Positions 36,683 through 45,588 of a DNA stretch of 64,000 nucleotides are shown one piece after another. Numbering within the stretch: position 1 is the first letter of the stretch; each line of letters opens with the position of its first letter. Source of the stretch: Candidatus Gastranaerophilales bacterium (GTDB lineage Bacteria > Cyanobacteriota > Vampirovibrionia > Gastranaerophilales > Gastranaerophilaceae); contig CALVEC010000002.1 of assembly GCA_944326475.1 (NCBI GenBank), positions 1 through 64,000 of the forward strand, written 5' to 3'. Below the pieces are notes generated by a model. The model was not told the origin of the DNA and searched no databases. It saw only the letters and a list, made by a program, of their open reading frames with translations. Made by a program: the position numbers and the translations under genes.

Positions 36683-37870
36683 ATGCAAACTAAAATTGAT
36701 ATAAAACCGGCTGACAAATTATTAAACCTGCCTAAGTATATATTTGCGGAGCTTGATGAATGGAAAGAAGAAGCCCGTAAAAAAGGTGTGGATTTGATAG
36801 ATCTCGGGATAGGCAATCCGGACGGTGCTACTCCCGAGCCTGTTGTAAGAGCAGCTCTTGAATCTATAAAAAATCCCGCGAGTCACGGTTATCCGAGTTT
36901 TAGAGGAAAAATTGAATTTCGTAAGGCAATAGCGGACTGGATGAAAAGGCGTTACAATGTTACGGTTAACCCTGAGACAGAAATACAAACGCTTATCGGC
37001 GAAAAAGAAGGGCTTGCTAATGTAGCTATGGCGTTTACAAATCCGGGTGATATAAATATTGTTCCTGACCCGTATTACCCTGTTCTTTCCCGCGGTACGT
37101 GGATTGCAAGCGGAGAAGTTTTTCATATTCAATTGAAAAAAGAGAATGATTTTTTGCCGGATTTGAGTGAAATCCCTGAGGATGTTGCAAAGAAGGCTAA
37201 AATATTTTTTATAAACTATCCGAACAATCCGACTGCGGCTATTGCTCCCGTTGAGTTTCTTGAAAGGATTGTTGATTTTTGCAGAAAATATAGTATTCTT
37301 CTTGTTTCAGATATGGCTTATGGTGAAGTTGTTTTTGACAAATATCGTCCGACAAGTATCTTTGAAATTGATGGAGCCTGGGATGTGGCAGTAGAGTTTC
37401 ATTCTTTCTCAAAAACCTTTAATATGGCAGGTTGGAGAGCCGGTTTTGTTGTCGGTAAAAAAGAGTTTATTGATATAATTTATGCAATGAAGACGAATAT
37501 TGATTACGGAACATCTACACTTGTACAAGATGCTGCAATAAAGGCTCTTACTATGCCGTATGAGTATGTTCAGCAGATTATGGACAAATACGATGCAAGA
37601 AGGGAGCTTATAGCAAGACGTCTGACAGAGTTGGGGTGGGATGTCTACAGAACTCCCGCGACTATGTATTTCTGGCTGAAAGTTCCTAATGGCATGACTT
37701 CAAAAGATTTTTGTAAAATGGTGCTTGATAAGACAGGCGTAGTTTTTACGCCGGGTGTAGCGTTTGGGGATATGAGCGATGACCATTTCAGATTTTCTAT
37801 TGTTCAACCGGAAGAACGCTTAAACGAGGCATTTGACAGAATGGAAAAAGCAGGAATAAGGTTTTCTTAA
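36683..37870 (+). CDS. Class I aminotransferase, LL-diaminopimelate aminotransferase-like
   Basis: I take ATG 36683 (GGAG 6 nt upstream); ATG 36671 overlaps that site. 395 aa. PLP-binding Lys in HSFSKTFNMAGWRAGFV, substrate loop DLGIGNPDGATPEPV, NYPNNPTAAI and FTPGVAFGDM. The family includes DapL, which makes LL-DAP for cell wall and lysine, and related aspartate/alanine aminotransferases. Melainabacteria-like organisms commonly use DapL, but the substrate is not fixed here. It ends 4 bp inside the convergent gatD stop. Confidence 0.82.
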   Translation: MQTKIDIKPADKLLNLPKYIFAELDEWKEEARKKGVDLIDLGIGNPDGATPEPVVRAALESIKNPASHGYPSFRGKIEFRKAIADWMKRRYNVTVNPETEIQTLIGEKEGLANVAMAFTNPGDINIVPDPYYPVLSRGTWIASGEVFHIQLKKENDFLPDLSEIPEDVAKKAKIFFINYPNNPTAAIAPVEFLERIVDFCRKYSILLVSDMAYGEVVFDKYRPTSIFEIDGAWDVAVEFHSFSKTFNMAGWRAGFVVGKKEFIDIIYAMKTNIDYGTSTLVQDAAIKALTMPYEYVQQIMDKYDARRELIARRLTELGWDVYRTPATMYFWLKVPNGMTSKDFCKMVLDKTGVVFTPGVAFGDMSDDHFRFSIVQPEERLNEAFDRMEKAGIRFS

Positions 37871-38619
37871 TATTTTTTGTTAACTAAAGAATTGTGAGCT
37901 GCAAGTTCTAAGGAGTCATCCAAGCTTTGCAGTTCAATTTTTTCGCCATATCTTTTTTCTAGTGCAAGTGAAATTAAGTAATCTGCAAAATGCGGATTTT
38001 TGGGAAGCAGTGAACCATGAAGATATGTTCCGAATACATTTTTGTATCTTGCACCTTCTGTTTTGTCTTCACCGTTATTTCCGTTTCCTGTTATGACTGT
38101 TGCAATAGGTTTTGTTCCTTCTTTTAAGTAGGTAAGTCCGCTGTGATTTTCAAAACCAACGAGGGTTTCCGGTTTGTTACAAGTGTTGTTTTGAAGAAGT
38201 TTTGCTGTAACATTCCCAATGAATCTTTTATTTCCTGCTATTGTGTATGCATTAAGGATTCCTATTCCATTAAGTCTTTCAGCGTTGTGCGGTTGATAAT
38301 AATGTCCGAGCAGCTGATAACCGCCGCAGATAGCAAGAAAAACTGCATTTGCATCTGCTGCACGGTGTAATATTTCTTTTTGGTTTTGTAATTCGTTTGC
38401 TACCAGAATTTGCTGTTCATCCTGTCCGCCCCCGATAAAATATATATCATATTTATTAGCGTCTATAGTATCCCCTGTGTTGATATAGTCCAGAGATACT
38501 TCGATATTTCTCCATTTGCATCTGTTTGCAAGAGTAATTATATTCCCTCTGTCTCCGTAGATATTTAGGAGTTTTGGGTAAAGATGTGCTATAGTTATTT
38601 TAAGATTCTTAGCAAACAT
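37867..38619 (-). CDS. gatD: Lipid II isoglutaminyl synthase glutaminase subunit GatD-like
   Basis: 250 aa. Class I glutamine amidotransferase of the CobB/CobQ type: ITIAHLYPKLLNIYGDRGNI, YFIGGGQDEQQ, nucleophile Cys in LAICGGYQLLGHYY, and the His in NVFGTYLHGSLLPKNP. Opening and length match GatD, which supplies ammonia to MurT to amidate the lipid II stem peptide. No murT is seen next to it in this window. It lies divergent from uppS. Confidence 0.88.
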   Translation of the reverse strand: MFAKNLKITIAHLYPKLLNIYGDRGNIITLANRCKWRNIEVSLDYINTGDTIDANKYDIYFIGGGQDEQQILVANELQNQKEILHRAADANAVFLAICGGYQLLGHYYQPHNAERLNGIGILNAYTIAGNKRFIGNVTAKLLQNNTCNKPETLVGFENHSGLTYLKEGTKPIATVITGNGNNGEDKTEGARYKNVFGTYLHGSLLPKNPHFADYLISLALEKRYGEKIELQSLDDSLELAAHNSLVNKKY

Positions 38620-38690
38620 AAATATATTATTGCAAAAAAATAAAATATTTGAATTATAATTTTATAGTGGAAGTATTGAGGATTACTGAT

Positions 38691-39431
38691 GTGTTGCAAA
38701 CCATAGATGCTGAATACATTAAAGAAGTTGTAAAAGAAACAAATCTAAAACATATAGCAATAATAATGGATGGTAATCGTCGATGGGCAAAAGAAAAATT
38801 TCTGCCTGCAGCACTGGGGCATCAAAAAGGTGTTGAATCGTTAAAAGCTACATTAAAAGGCTGTGCATTGTTCGGAGTAAAATATCTGACGGTTTATGCA
38901 TTTTCAACAGAAAATTGGAACAGAAAAAAAGAAGAAGTTGATTTTCTGATGGGGCTTTTGGCAAAGACGCTTTCTCTTGAACTGGAAGAAATGCACAAGA
39001 ACAATGTAAAAATTAAATTTATAGGAAATATTTCAACACTCAATGACGATTTGAAACGCATATTAAAAAATGCTGAAGAATATACGAAAAACAATAATGG
39101 TGTTAATTTGCAAATTGCATTTAATTACGGGGCAAGAGATGAGCTTGTTAATGCAGTTAGAACGATAGCAGAACTTGTAAAAGAAGATAAGCTTGATATT
39201 CATGATATAAATGAAAAAACGATTGCGTCTAATTTGTATACAGCAGACGTGCCCGATCCTGATTTACTGATAAGAACAGGCGGAGAAAAACGCATAAGTA
39301 ATTATTTATTATGGCAGATTGCCTATTCTGAAGTGTTTATTACAGAACAATACTGGCCTGAATTTAATGAAAAATCTTTGGCTGATGCAATATTGGAGTT
39401 TAAATGTAGAAACAGAAGGTATGGGAAATGA
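38691..39431 (+). CDS. uppS: Undecaprenyl diphosphate synthase
   Basis: I favour GTG at 38691 (GAGG about 9 nt upstream), giving 246 aa and a normal N-terminus before HIAIIMDGNRRWAKEK. TTG 38649 and GTG 38667 are alternatives. Motifs: KATLKGCALFGVKYLTVYAF, STENWNR, LQIAFNYGARDELVNAV, PDPDLLIRTGGEKRISNYLLW. It makes the C55 carrier for wall glycans. Its stop overlaps rdgB (ATGA). Confidence 0.95.
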   Translation: MLQTIDAEYIKEVVKETNLKHIAIIMDGNRRWAKEKFLPAALGHQKGVESLKATLKGCALFGVKYLTVYAFSTENWNRKKEEVDFLMGLLAKTLSLELEEMHKNNVKIKFIGNISTLNDDLKRILKNAEEYTKNNNGVNLQIAFNYGARDELVNAVRTIAELVKEDKLDIHDINEKTIASNLYTADVPDPDLLIRTGGEKRISNYLLWQIAYSEVFITEQYWPEFNEKSLADAILEFKCRNRRYGK

Positions 39432-40060
39432 TAAAGACCGTTGTTATTGCTACTTCTAATCCTGACAAAGTTGAAGAAATAAATGATATAGCTGCAGATT
39501 CCGGTATCGAATTTATTTGTGCTCCCGAAAAATTTAATGCTGTAGAAAATGGTGAAACATTCGCTGAAAATGCGTATATAAAGGCACGAGAAGCTGCGCT
39601 TATGACAGGTATGTATGCATTAGGCGATGATTCCGGTTTATGTGTTGATGCGATGGGCGGTGCTCCGGGAATCTATTCTTCACGTTTCGCTTCTACACCT
39701 AAAAAGCGTATAATTAAACTTCTTGATCTTTTAAGAAATGTACCTGAGGAGGACAGAACAGCTAAGTTTGTATGTTCGATGGTCTTGGTAGATCCGGAAG
39801 GGCAGAAGGTTAAAGGTGCAGACGGTGCTGTTTACGGAAACATTATTTCAAATCCGATAGGTACTCACGGTTTTGGTTATGACCCTGTTTTTTACATTCC
39901 TGCTTATAATAAAACTATGGCTCAGCTATCTTCTGAAATAAAAAACCAGATTAGCCACAGGGCGGTCGCACTTGAAGAAATAATTGCATATATAATAAGG
40001 CACAATAACTACTTGAAAACCAAAGCCAGAAAAAAGGCAAGAAAATATAGGGAACTTTAA
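39428..40060 (+). CDS. rdgB: Non-canonical purine NTP pyrophosphatase (RdgB/HAM1)
   Basis: 210 aa. Motifs TSNPDKVEEI, ENAYIKAREAALMTG, GDDSGLCVDAMGGAPGIYSSRFA, SNPIGTHGFGYDPVFYIP and ISHRAVAL are those of the ITP/XTP pyrophosphatase family, which cleans dITP and XTP from the nucleotide pool. A basic C-terminal tail (KTKARKKARKYREL) extends beyond most homologues. Overlaps uppS. Confidence 0.96.
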   Translation: MIKTVVIATSNPDKVEEINDIAADSGIEFICAPEKFNAVENGETFAENAYIKAREAALMTGMYALGDDSGLCVDAMGGAPGIYSSRFASTPKKRIIKLLDLLRNVPEEDRTAKFVCSMVLVDPEGQKVKGADGAVYGNIISNPIGTHGFGYDPVFYIPAYNKTMAQLSSEIKNQISHRAVALEEIIAYIIRHNNYLKTKARKKARKYREL

Positions 40061-40110
40061 TAAACTTTATAAAACTGCTATTTTCTTTTTTCTGTTGATA
40101 CAATATTAGT

Positions 40111-41082
40111 ATGATATATTTCTTTTACGGACAGGAAGATTTTAATATAGAGCTTGAAGTCGAAAAAATAAAGTCAAAGACTTTAGATAAGGCATTTGCG
40201 TGTGCAAATTATCATGTGTACAACAATCCAGACTTTAGGGAACTTACGGAAATTTTACAAACTGCTCCTTTGATGTTTGGAAAAGTTGTTTCTTTAATTA
40301 ACTGTGAAAAATATTTTTTCGATATTAAAGGCAAGATAAATTTTGACGATAAAGAATTAAAAGTGCTTGAAAATCTGGTGCAGAATATTCCGGATGCGTT
40401 AACGGTAATTTTTGTTTGTAAAATTCCAAGAAATGAACTAAAAAAAATAGATTCCAGAAGAAAGATTTTTAAAATTCTTGCGAAATATGCACAAGCGGTT
40501 GAATTTCCTGAATTTAAATCATATCAAAAGGAGTATGTATCCTGGCTGCAAAAACGTATAAAACAAAAAGAACTTTCAGCTTCTACAGATACTGTGAATT
40601 TTTTGATAGAACGTTTGGGTACAAATCTGAGAATTGTTGATAATGAACTGGAAAAGCTTAAGCTTGCAATATATCCTGAAAAAAATATAAAAAAAGATGA
40701 TATAGAAAAAGTTTGTACGGCAACCCAGGATATTTTTCTCCTGACGGATTATATTTTGCAGGGCAAAAAGGACTTTGCTTTGAATGAATATAAAAAGTTG
40801 TGCCGCGAAAAACATTATCTTGAAATAGCGGCAGTCTTGCAGACTAATTTTTCAAGACTTCTTGCACTAAAGGTTGATTCGCTTACAATGTCTCCTGCGG
40901 AAATATCCCGAAAAACAGGCATGCATGAATTTGTTGTAAAAAAACAACTGGAAAAAGTGAAAAATGTTCCTGCGGACAAAATTATAAAATTCAGAAAAAA
41001 TCTTCTCGAAGCTGAATACAGAATAAAAACGGGCGATATGCAGTTTGGAGATTTGCCGATAGAGCTTGCAATATTAGGGTAA
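40111..41082 (+). CDS. holA: DNA polymerase III subunit delta
   Basis: 323 aa. IYFFYGQEDFNIELEVEKIKS opening, LEFPEFKSYQ-like centre (VEFPEFKSYQKEYVSW), LIERLGTNLRIVDNELEKL and the C-terminal GDLPIELAIL. This is the delta (HolA) pattern that opens the beta clamp. It is followed after 5 bp by the delta-prime-like gene. Confidence 0.9.
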   Translation: MIYFFYGQEDFNIELEVEKIKSKTLDKAFACANYHVYNNPDFRELTEILQTAPLMFGKVVSLINCEKYFFDIKGKINFDDKELKVLENLVQNIPDALTVIFVCKIPRNELKKIDSRRKIFKILAKYAQAVEFPEFKSYQKEYVSWLQKRIKQKELSASTDTVNFLIERLGTNLRIVDNELEKLKLAIYPEKNIKKDDIEKVCTATQDIFLLTDYILQGKKDFALNEYKKLCREKHYLEIAAVLQTNFSRLLALKVDSLTMSPAEISRKTGMHEFVVKKQLEKVKNVPADKIIKFRKNLLEAEYRIKTGDMQFGDLPIELAILG

Positions 41083-41087
41083 ATATA

Positions 41088-42041
41088 GTGATTAATAAAT
41101 TATTTAAAGAAAAATTTGAATATTTATCAGGCTATTTTGAGAGTGCGCTTAACAACCATAACCACAGCATGGCTCAGTCTATAATATTTTACGGTCAAGA
41201 TATGCTGTCACAGTATTATCTTGCTATGGAAATATCAAGAATATTGAATTGCACAGGTACAAAAGATTCAGAATGTACATGCCTGAATTGTAACTGGATT
41301 AGAGACAGCAGGCATCCGGCTGTTTTGACTGTTTCAAAAAATGACAACAAACCCTCTGATGATACTTCCAGGAAAGTTATATCGATAAAACAGATACATT
41401 CGATAAATAACAGTCTTGTTCAATCTTCGGATTATTACCGTGTTTTTATTTTTTGTGATTCAGAGATTGAAGAACTCTCAGAGTCTCAAAAAAAACGTAT
41501 TGAAGAATATGAAAAATTAGGTTTCAAACTGCCGGAAACAGACAGCGAGAAAAAATGGTTTCCATACCCTTTAACAAGAGATGTTTTGCAGGCAGAATCA
41601 GCCAATGCGCTTCTTAAATCTATTGAAGAACCTCCGGAGAGGGTACTTTTTATTTTCTTAACAAGAGATAGGGATGATATTATTGAGACCATAGTTTCCC
41701 GTTCACAGTCCTTTTATGTTCCGGCAAAACCTGTTGAAGATTTTGATATAGAAACAGCTAAAGATATACTGTCCGATTATCCGGATATTAAAAAGACAGA
41801 GGTGCTGTCTGTTTCTCAGAAATTGCTTAGAATACAGCAAGATAATGGATACAGCTCTGAATTTATACTTAATAGTTTTCAATATTATCTTGCGGAAATT
41901 ATGAAATCAAATATAACGAATAAATTGCTTGTTAATAAAATAAAAAGAGATATTCTTTCTATTCAAAAAGCAAAACGGGAATTAAATGCATATATAAGAC
42001 CTCAGTTAATTTTTGAGAATTTGCTTTTCAGTTTTTGTTGA
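41088..42041 (+). CDS. holB: DNA polymerase III subunit delta prime-like
   Basis: 317 aa, GTG start. AAA+-like clamp-loader subunit. The zinc-binding set is CTGTKDSECTCLNCNWI; the SRC region is ESANALLKSIEEPPERVLFIFLTR and IVSRSQSF. The P-loop is degenerate (FYGQDMLSQ), typical of delta prime. It has a long insertion (about 105-170) relative to E. coli HolB. It follows holA directly. Confidence 0.85.
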   Translation: MINKLFKEKFEYLSGYFESALNNHNHSMAQSIIFYGQDMLSQYYLAMEISRILNCTGTKDSECTCLNCNWIRDSRHPAVLTVSKNDNKPSDDTSRKVISIKQIHSINNSLVQSSDYYRVFIFCDSEIEELSESQKKRIEEYEKLGFKLPETDSEKKWFPYPLTRDVLQAESANALLKSIEEPPERVLFIFLTRDRDDIIETIVSRSQSFYVPAKPVEDFDIETAKDILSDYPDIKKTEVLSVSQKLLRIQQDNGYSSEFILNSFQYYLAEIMKSNITNKLLVNKIKRDILSIQKAKRELNAYIRPQLIFENLLFSFC

Positions 42042-42506
42042 TTACCAATCCTGGTATTTTTCGATTAAGCGTTTTGAAAGTCCGTAGTTGTGTCCAGTAA
42101 TGTAAACGTATTGTTTTGTTTTCGGGTTGATTATGCAAAAACCTGTGCAGCACGCGACAAAAAGAGCATTTTCTTCACATTGTTTCGTTTTGCAGGAGTG
42201 CTTTTTTGCCGGTAAAATTGCGTCTTCAAAAACCAGATATTCGTATTTGTTGTATACTTTGGGGTGATGCTGAAAATATCGGTCAAGAAGCCATTTATAG
42301 CGTCTGTCTGCTCCGATATGGTCAGCATAGCTGAAAAAAATTACTTTTTTCTTTTGTGAAAGAATTTCATACATAGGACTGTCTTTGTCAAGGTATTTGT
42401 ATGTAGCGGCAGGGATAGCGGCAACCTGATTTATTTTAATGATAAGAGCGGCACTAACCGGCAGAGCAAGCAATAATAGCAATAAAAGGATTAAATATTT
42501 TTTCAT
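42042..42506 (-). CDS. Small exported protein of unknown function
   Basis: 154 aa with a clear signal peptide (KKYLILLLLLLLALPVSAA). The mature part has KKVIFFSYADHIGADRRYKW, suggesting a thioredoxin-like fold start, and Cys at KKHSCKTKQCEEN and ACCTGFC. No CxxC at the usual thioredoxin position. Its ATG overlaps the stop of the aminotransferase gene (ATGA), so it is coupled to it. The link in function is unclear. Confidence 0.65.
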   Translation of the reverse strand: MKKYLILLLLLLLALPVSAALIIKINQVAAIPAATYKYLDKDSPMYEILSQKKKVIFFSYADHIGADRRYKWLLDRYFQHHPKVYNKYEYLVFEDAILPAKKHSCKTKQCEENALFVACCTGFCIINPKTKQYVYITGHNYGLSKRLIEKYQDW

Positions 42507-43639
42507 AACAAACTCTCCTGCATTTTCAGCTCGTTTGCAAATTCTTCAAGTTTCTTTAGTCCGTTTATTAATTCTGTTTTTTCGCCGGCGTATCCGATTC
42601 TGAAACAGTGCTCCATCTCAAAACAAAACCCAGGAGTTACAAAAACGCCTTTTTCTTTTTGCAGTTTTTCGCAAAATTCGTCCGATGGCATGCTAAAATC
42701 ATAGAAAATCAGGGCAGTTGTGCCCGATTTAGGTTTTATATAGCTGTAATGTTTTTGTTCTCTTACCCAGTTATCAAGTATATTGAGATTTTCTTTTATT
42801 ATTCGTACGTTTCTGCTTGTTATTTGTTCAGCATGTTCAAGCGCATACGCAGCGAATATTTCATCAAGCACGCCGCAGCTTATTATGTTGTATTCACGGT
42901 GTTTCAGGCATTTTTCTATAACATTTTTATCTTTAGATGCAATCCAGCCAAGCCTTAAACCTGCAAGAGAAAATATTTTAGACATACTGCAGATGCTGAT
43001 ACCTTTGTCATATAAATCAGTAATTGAAGTTTGGTATTCACAGTCTGGGTTTAGCCCCCTGTAAACTTCATCGCAGAGTATATGAATACTGTCAGCTATT
43101 TTTATAATTTCTTTTAAAATATCGTCAGGTACCAGCGCTCCTGTTGGATTGTTGGGGTTGTTTAAACAGATAAGCTTTGTATTTTTTGTAATTAGTCTTT
43201 TTAATTCGTCTAAATCAGGCAAAAAATCGTTTTCAGGTTTCAGCCTAAGATATTGTACGTCCGCATTGAAAGATTCAGGTATGGAGTAGAGTTGTTGATA
43301 GGTTGGAATTATTGATATAATTCTGTCTCCGGGATTCACAAGTGAGTAAAAAGCCAGATAATTTGCGCCTGCAGCGCCGTTTGTTGAAATCACATTTTCT
43401 GGTTTAAGGTCTTTGTATAGTTTGCATATTCCGTTTTTGTAATCCGGAGAGCCTTGTATATAACCGTAGCCAAGTTTTTTTTCTGAGATTTTTTCAAAAA
43501 ATTCGTATTTATTTGTATTTGTAAGCGAGAATAGTTCGTCGAGGGACAGTGTATTTACACAGGTATCCGCAATATTAAAGATTGCGGTTTTTTCATGTTC
43601 GTTCATCCATTCTTCGACTTTAAAGGTTTTGATATCCAT
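42503..43639 (-). CDS. Class I aminotransferase (capreomycidine-synthase-like group)
   Basis: I take ATG 43639 because the frame's upstream Met at 43705 lies in the terminator of the next gene. 378 aa. Opening MDIKTFKVEEWMNEHE is that of the capreomycidine synthase/VioD-like group. PLP-binding Lys in SMSKIFSLAGLRLGW, NNPNNPTGALV. Substrate uncertain; could be a general amino-acid aminotransferase. It is coupled to the small exported protein. Confidence 0.85.
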   Translation of the reverse strand: MDIKTFKVEEWMNEHEKTAIFNIADTCVNTLSLDELFSLTNTNKYEFFEKISEKKLGYGYIQGSPDYKNGICKLYKDLKPENVISTNGAAGANYLAFYSLVNPGDRIISIIPTYQQLYSIPESFNADVQYLRLKPENDFLPDLDELKRLITKNTKLICLNNPNNPTGALVPDDILKEIIKIADSIHILCDEVYRGLNPDCEYQTSITDLYDKGISICSMSKIFSLAGLRLGWIASKDKNVIEKCLKHREYNIISCGVLDEIFAAYALEHAEQITSRNVRIIKENLNILDNWVREQKHYSYIKPKSGTTALIFYDFSMPSDEFCEKLQKEKGVFVTPGFCFEMEHCFRIGYAGEKTELINGLKKLEEFANELKMQESLL

Positions 43640-43678
43640 ATTTTTATAATACAATGCACAAATTTTATTGTAAAAGGA

Positions 43679-43707
43679 AAGCCCTCCGGAGTTAGAGGAG
43701 GGCAATT
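43679..43707 (-). terminator. Terminator for the Spy-like operon
   Basis: GCCCTCC and GGAGGGC pair around a 9-nt loop; on the minus strand it is followed by TTTCCTTTT. It lies downstream of the Spy-like gene. Confidence 0.75.
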
Positions 43708-43744
43708 GGTTTGAGTATTATGCGTGTGTTAACTGTCAGGGTTA

Positions 43745-44278
43745 TTATTTTTTAACATCAGGATTAAAACCGGGTTTCATCGGATGATGAGGTCTTTTGT
43801 GGTGTTTTTTGAAGTTTTCTCTGCCCTGTTGTTTGATTTTTTCAAACTCTGCTTTTTGTTCGGGTGTGAGGATTGCTTCAAATTCTTTCATATTTTCTTC
43901 ATGGATTTTTCTTACTTCTGTTTTGAGTTTTCTTAAATCATTTTTAAGCGGTTCGATTTTCTTTTGTTTCTTTTCTTCTGAGAGGTTGCTCATTTTTATT
44001 TCTTTAATTTCTTGTTTTTTAACTTTAATTTGTTCAAAAACAGGTTTTATTTGTTCATGTCCTTTCATACGGATTACATGAGCTTTTTGACGTTGTTCTT
44101 CCGTGAGATTAAGACGGTCATCGAGTTTTGGTCTTTCAGGCATTTTTTTCGGGCAGACTTTTGTCTGTTCTGTTTTTACATTAGGCTGCTGGTCTGCTAC
44201 CGGTGTGGTCGCTGCGTAAGAGATGCTCTGGCTGAGAATCATTGTTGCGATAGCTGCTAAAACGAGTGATTTTTTCAT
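43745..44278 (-). CDS. Spy/CpxP-like periplasmic LTxxQ protein
   Basis: ATG 44278 (AAAGGA upstream) gives 177 aa starting at the signal peptide KKSLVLAAIATMILSQSISY; the longer frame adds nine leader residues. The mature part has two LTxxQ motifs (LTEEQ and LTPEQ) with a basic helical body and a His/Lys/Pro-rich tail. Such proteins are periplasmic chaperones or stress sensors (Spy, CpxP, CnrX). It follows sigma and anti-sigma genes on one strand and likely belongs to their regulon. Confidence 0.8.
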   Translation of the reverse strand: MKKSLVLAAIATMILSQSISYAATTPVADQQPNVKTEQTKVCPKKMPERPKLDDRLNLTEEQRQKAHVIRMKGHEQIKPVFEQIKVKKQEIKEIKMSNLSEEKKQKKIEPLKNDLRKLKTEVRKIHEENMKEFEAILTPEQKAEFEKIKQQGRENFKKHHKRPHHPMKPGFNPDVKK

Positions 44279-44359
44279 AATTTTTATCCTTTCAAGTTTT
44301 TGCATAACAATTAGAGGGTAAGTAAATCCTTACAGTTCTGCTCTGCTTCTTTTTAAGTA

Positions 44360-44851
44360 CTACATTAAGTCTTTTAATTTTTCCGCAAGTTCTTTTTTTG
44401 CGTTATAAATTCTTGATTTTACTGTTCCTATAGGACAATTTATTTTTTTTGAAATTTCTTCGTAAGTTAGGTTTTGAATTTCCGAGAGCATAATTACTTC
44501 TTTAAACTTGGGTTTTAGGGAGTTTATAGCTTCGGAGATTTGTTTTTGCCTTTCTGTTTGTATTAATTTTAACTCGGGTGTTGTTTTTTTGTCTGCGACT
44601 CTCAAAACTGCTTCATCATCGTCTATGGTCATTTGTTGAATTTTTTTCTTTGATGATTTAAGGTAGTCTTTTGAGACGTTTGCTGCAATGGTACTGACCC
44701 ATGCTTTTAAGTTACCTTGTTCAGTGTATTTTTCTGAATTTTTCCATACCTTTAGATAGACTTCCTGTTCGAGGTCTTCGTTATACTCGTTTGTTATACG
44801 TTTTATTATGCTTTTAACGTAGTTGCCGTTAATTATTTCTTTCAGGTTCAT
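44360..44851 (-). CDS. ECF-type RNA polymerase sigma factor
   Basis: ATG 44851 (163 aa). Region 2: NEYNEDLEQEVYLKVWKN and LKAWVSTIAANVSKDYLK. Region 4: HTH LTYEEISKKINCPIGTVKSR. Region 3 absent, as in the ECF group. Its start overlaps the stop of the anti-sigma gene by one base (TGATG), with the anti-sigma first in the operon. Confidence 0.93.
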   Translation of the reverse strand: MNLKEIINGNYVKSIIKRITNEYNEDLEQEVYLKVWKNSEKYTEQGNLKAWVSTIAANVSKDYLKSSKKKIQQMTIDDDEAVLRVADKKTTPELKLIQTERQKQISEAINSLKPKFKEVIMLSEIQNLTYEEISKKINCPIGTVKSRIYNAKKELAEKLKDLM

Positions 44852-45195
44852 CAATCTACCAGTAAAAATCCATACTCATCTACGGGCAGTCCCATTTCTT
44901 CGATTGTCGGTGAGTTTGCGTATGCAATCTCGTCATACAACCCCGTGACCGCAAAGAACTGAAAACAAGCGCTCATCGATATGACCGCAAAAGCGGCACA
45001 TGCTGCTTTTAGCGCGGTTTTTTTCTTTTTCGTCTTTTGAATATATGGCTTAGCTTCCTGTATCAGCTCGGAGACTCTTTGCATTTTTTCGTGCTCCAGC
45101 CTGCATTCTTCGCATTCTTTGAGGTGCTCATTGAATGCTTCTTCGCTGAGGAAGGTAAACATACTTTCATATCCGTTGCATTTTTTTGTTTTCAT
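44851..45195 (-). CDS. Zinc-finger (ZAS) anti-sigma factor, membrane-bound
   Basis: 114 aa, AAGGAAT ribosome-binding site. The anti-sigma zinc motif H24-x3-C28-x2-C31 (FNEHLKECEECRLE) is intact, and one membrane helix follows (about 64-84), with a short periplasmic tail (EIAYANSPTIEEMGLPVDEY). It should hold the ECF sigma factor encoded next; the tail may sense envelope stress, perhaps through the Spy-like protein. Confidence 0.85.
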   Translation of the reverse strand: MKTKKCNGYESMFTFLSEEAFNEHLKECEECRLEHEKMQRVSELIQEAKPYIQKTKKKKTALKAACAAFAVISMSACFQFFAVTGLYDEIAYANSPTIEEMGLPVDEYGFLLVD

Positions 45196-45309
45196 AATTT
45201 ATTCCTTACATTAACTATAACGAATAAAAAAATAAAAGGTTCATTTTTTACAAAAATTTTTATAAATTAATTTTTTTTGTTATACTAATTATGAAATAGT
45301 TAACCAAAT

Positions 45310-45382
45310 GCCGATGTAGCTCAGTTGGTAGAGCAACTCATTCGTAATGAGTAGGTCAAGGGTTCGAGTCCCTTTATCGGCT
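45310..45382 (+). tRNA. tRNA-Thr (anticodon CGT)
   Basis: Complete cloverleaf: acceptor GCCGATG/TATCGGC with discriminator T, D-arm AGCTCAGTTGGTAGAGC, anticodon loop TTCGTAA with anticodon CGT, T-arm AGGGTTCGAGTCCCT. CCA is not encoded. The 3' half is duplicated downstream (45530-45588). Confidence 0.95.
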
Positions 45383-45588
45383 GTTTTTTGTGCGTAAAGT
45401 TTAAAACGATTAAAAGGGACGAGAACCACAAGGCTGCGCCTTGTAATAGGTTCGAGCGCGAGCGAGCCGAGGCTGAAAGCCCACGCGCAGGCGGGGGCTG
45501 AAACGCCGTTAAACGCGAGCGAGCAAGACAGTCCCTTTATCGGCTGTTTTTTGTGCGTAAAGTTTAAAACGATTAAAAAGGACGAGAA
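45367..45588. repeat. 59-bp direct repeat duplicating the tRNA-Thr 3' end
   Basis: Copies at 45367-45425 and 45530-45588 differ at one base. The first starts in the tRNA T-arm (AGTCCCTTTATCGGCT). The 104 bases between them (45426-45529) are GC-rich. This looks like an attachment-site scar or a local duplication. Confidence 0.85.
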
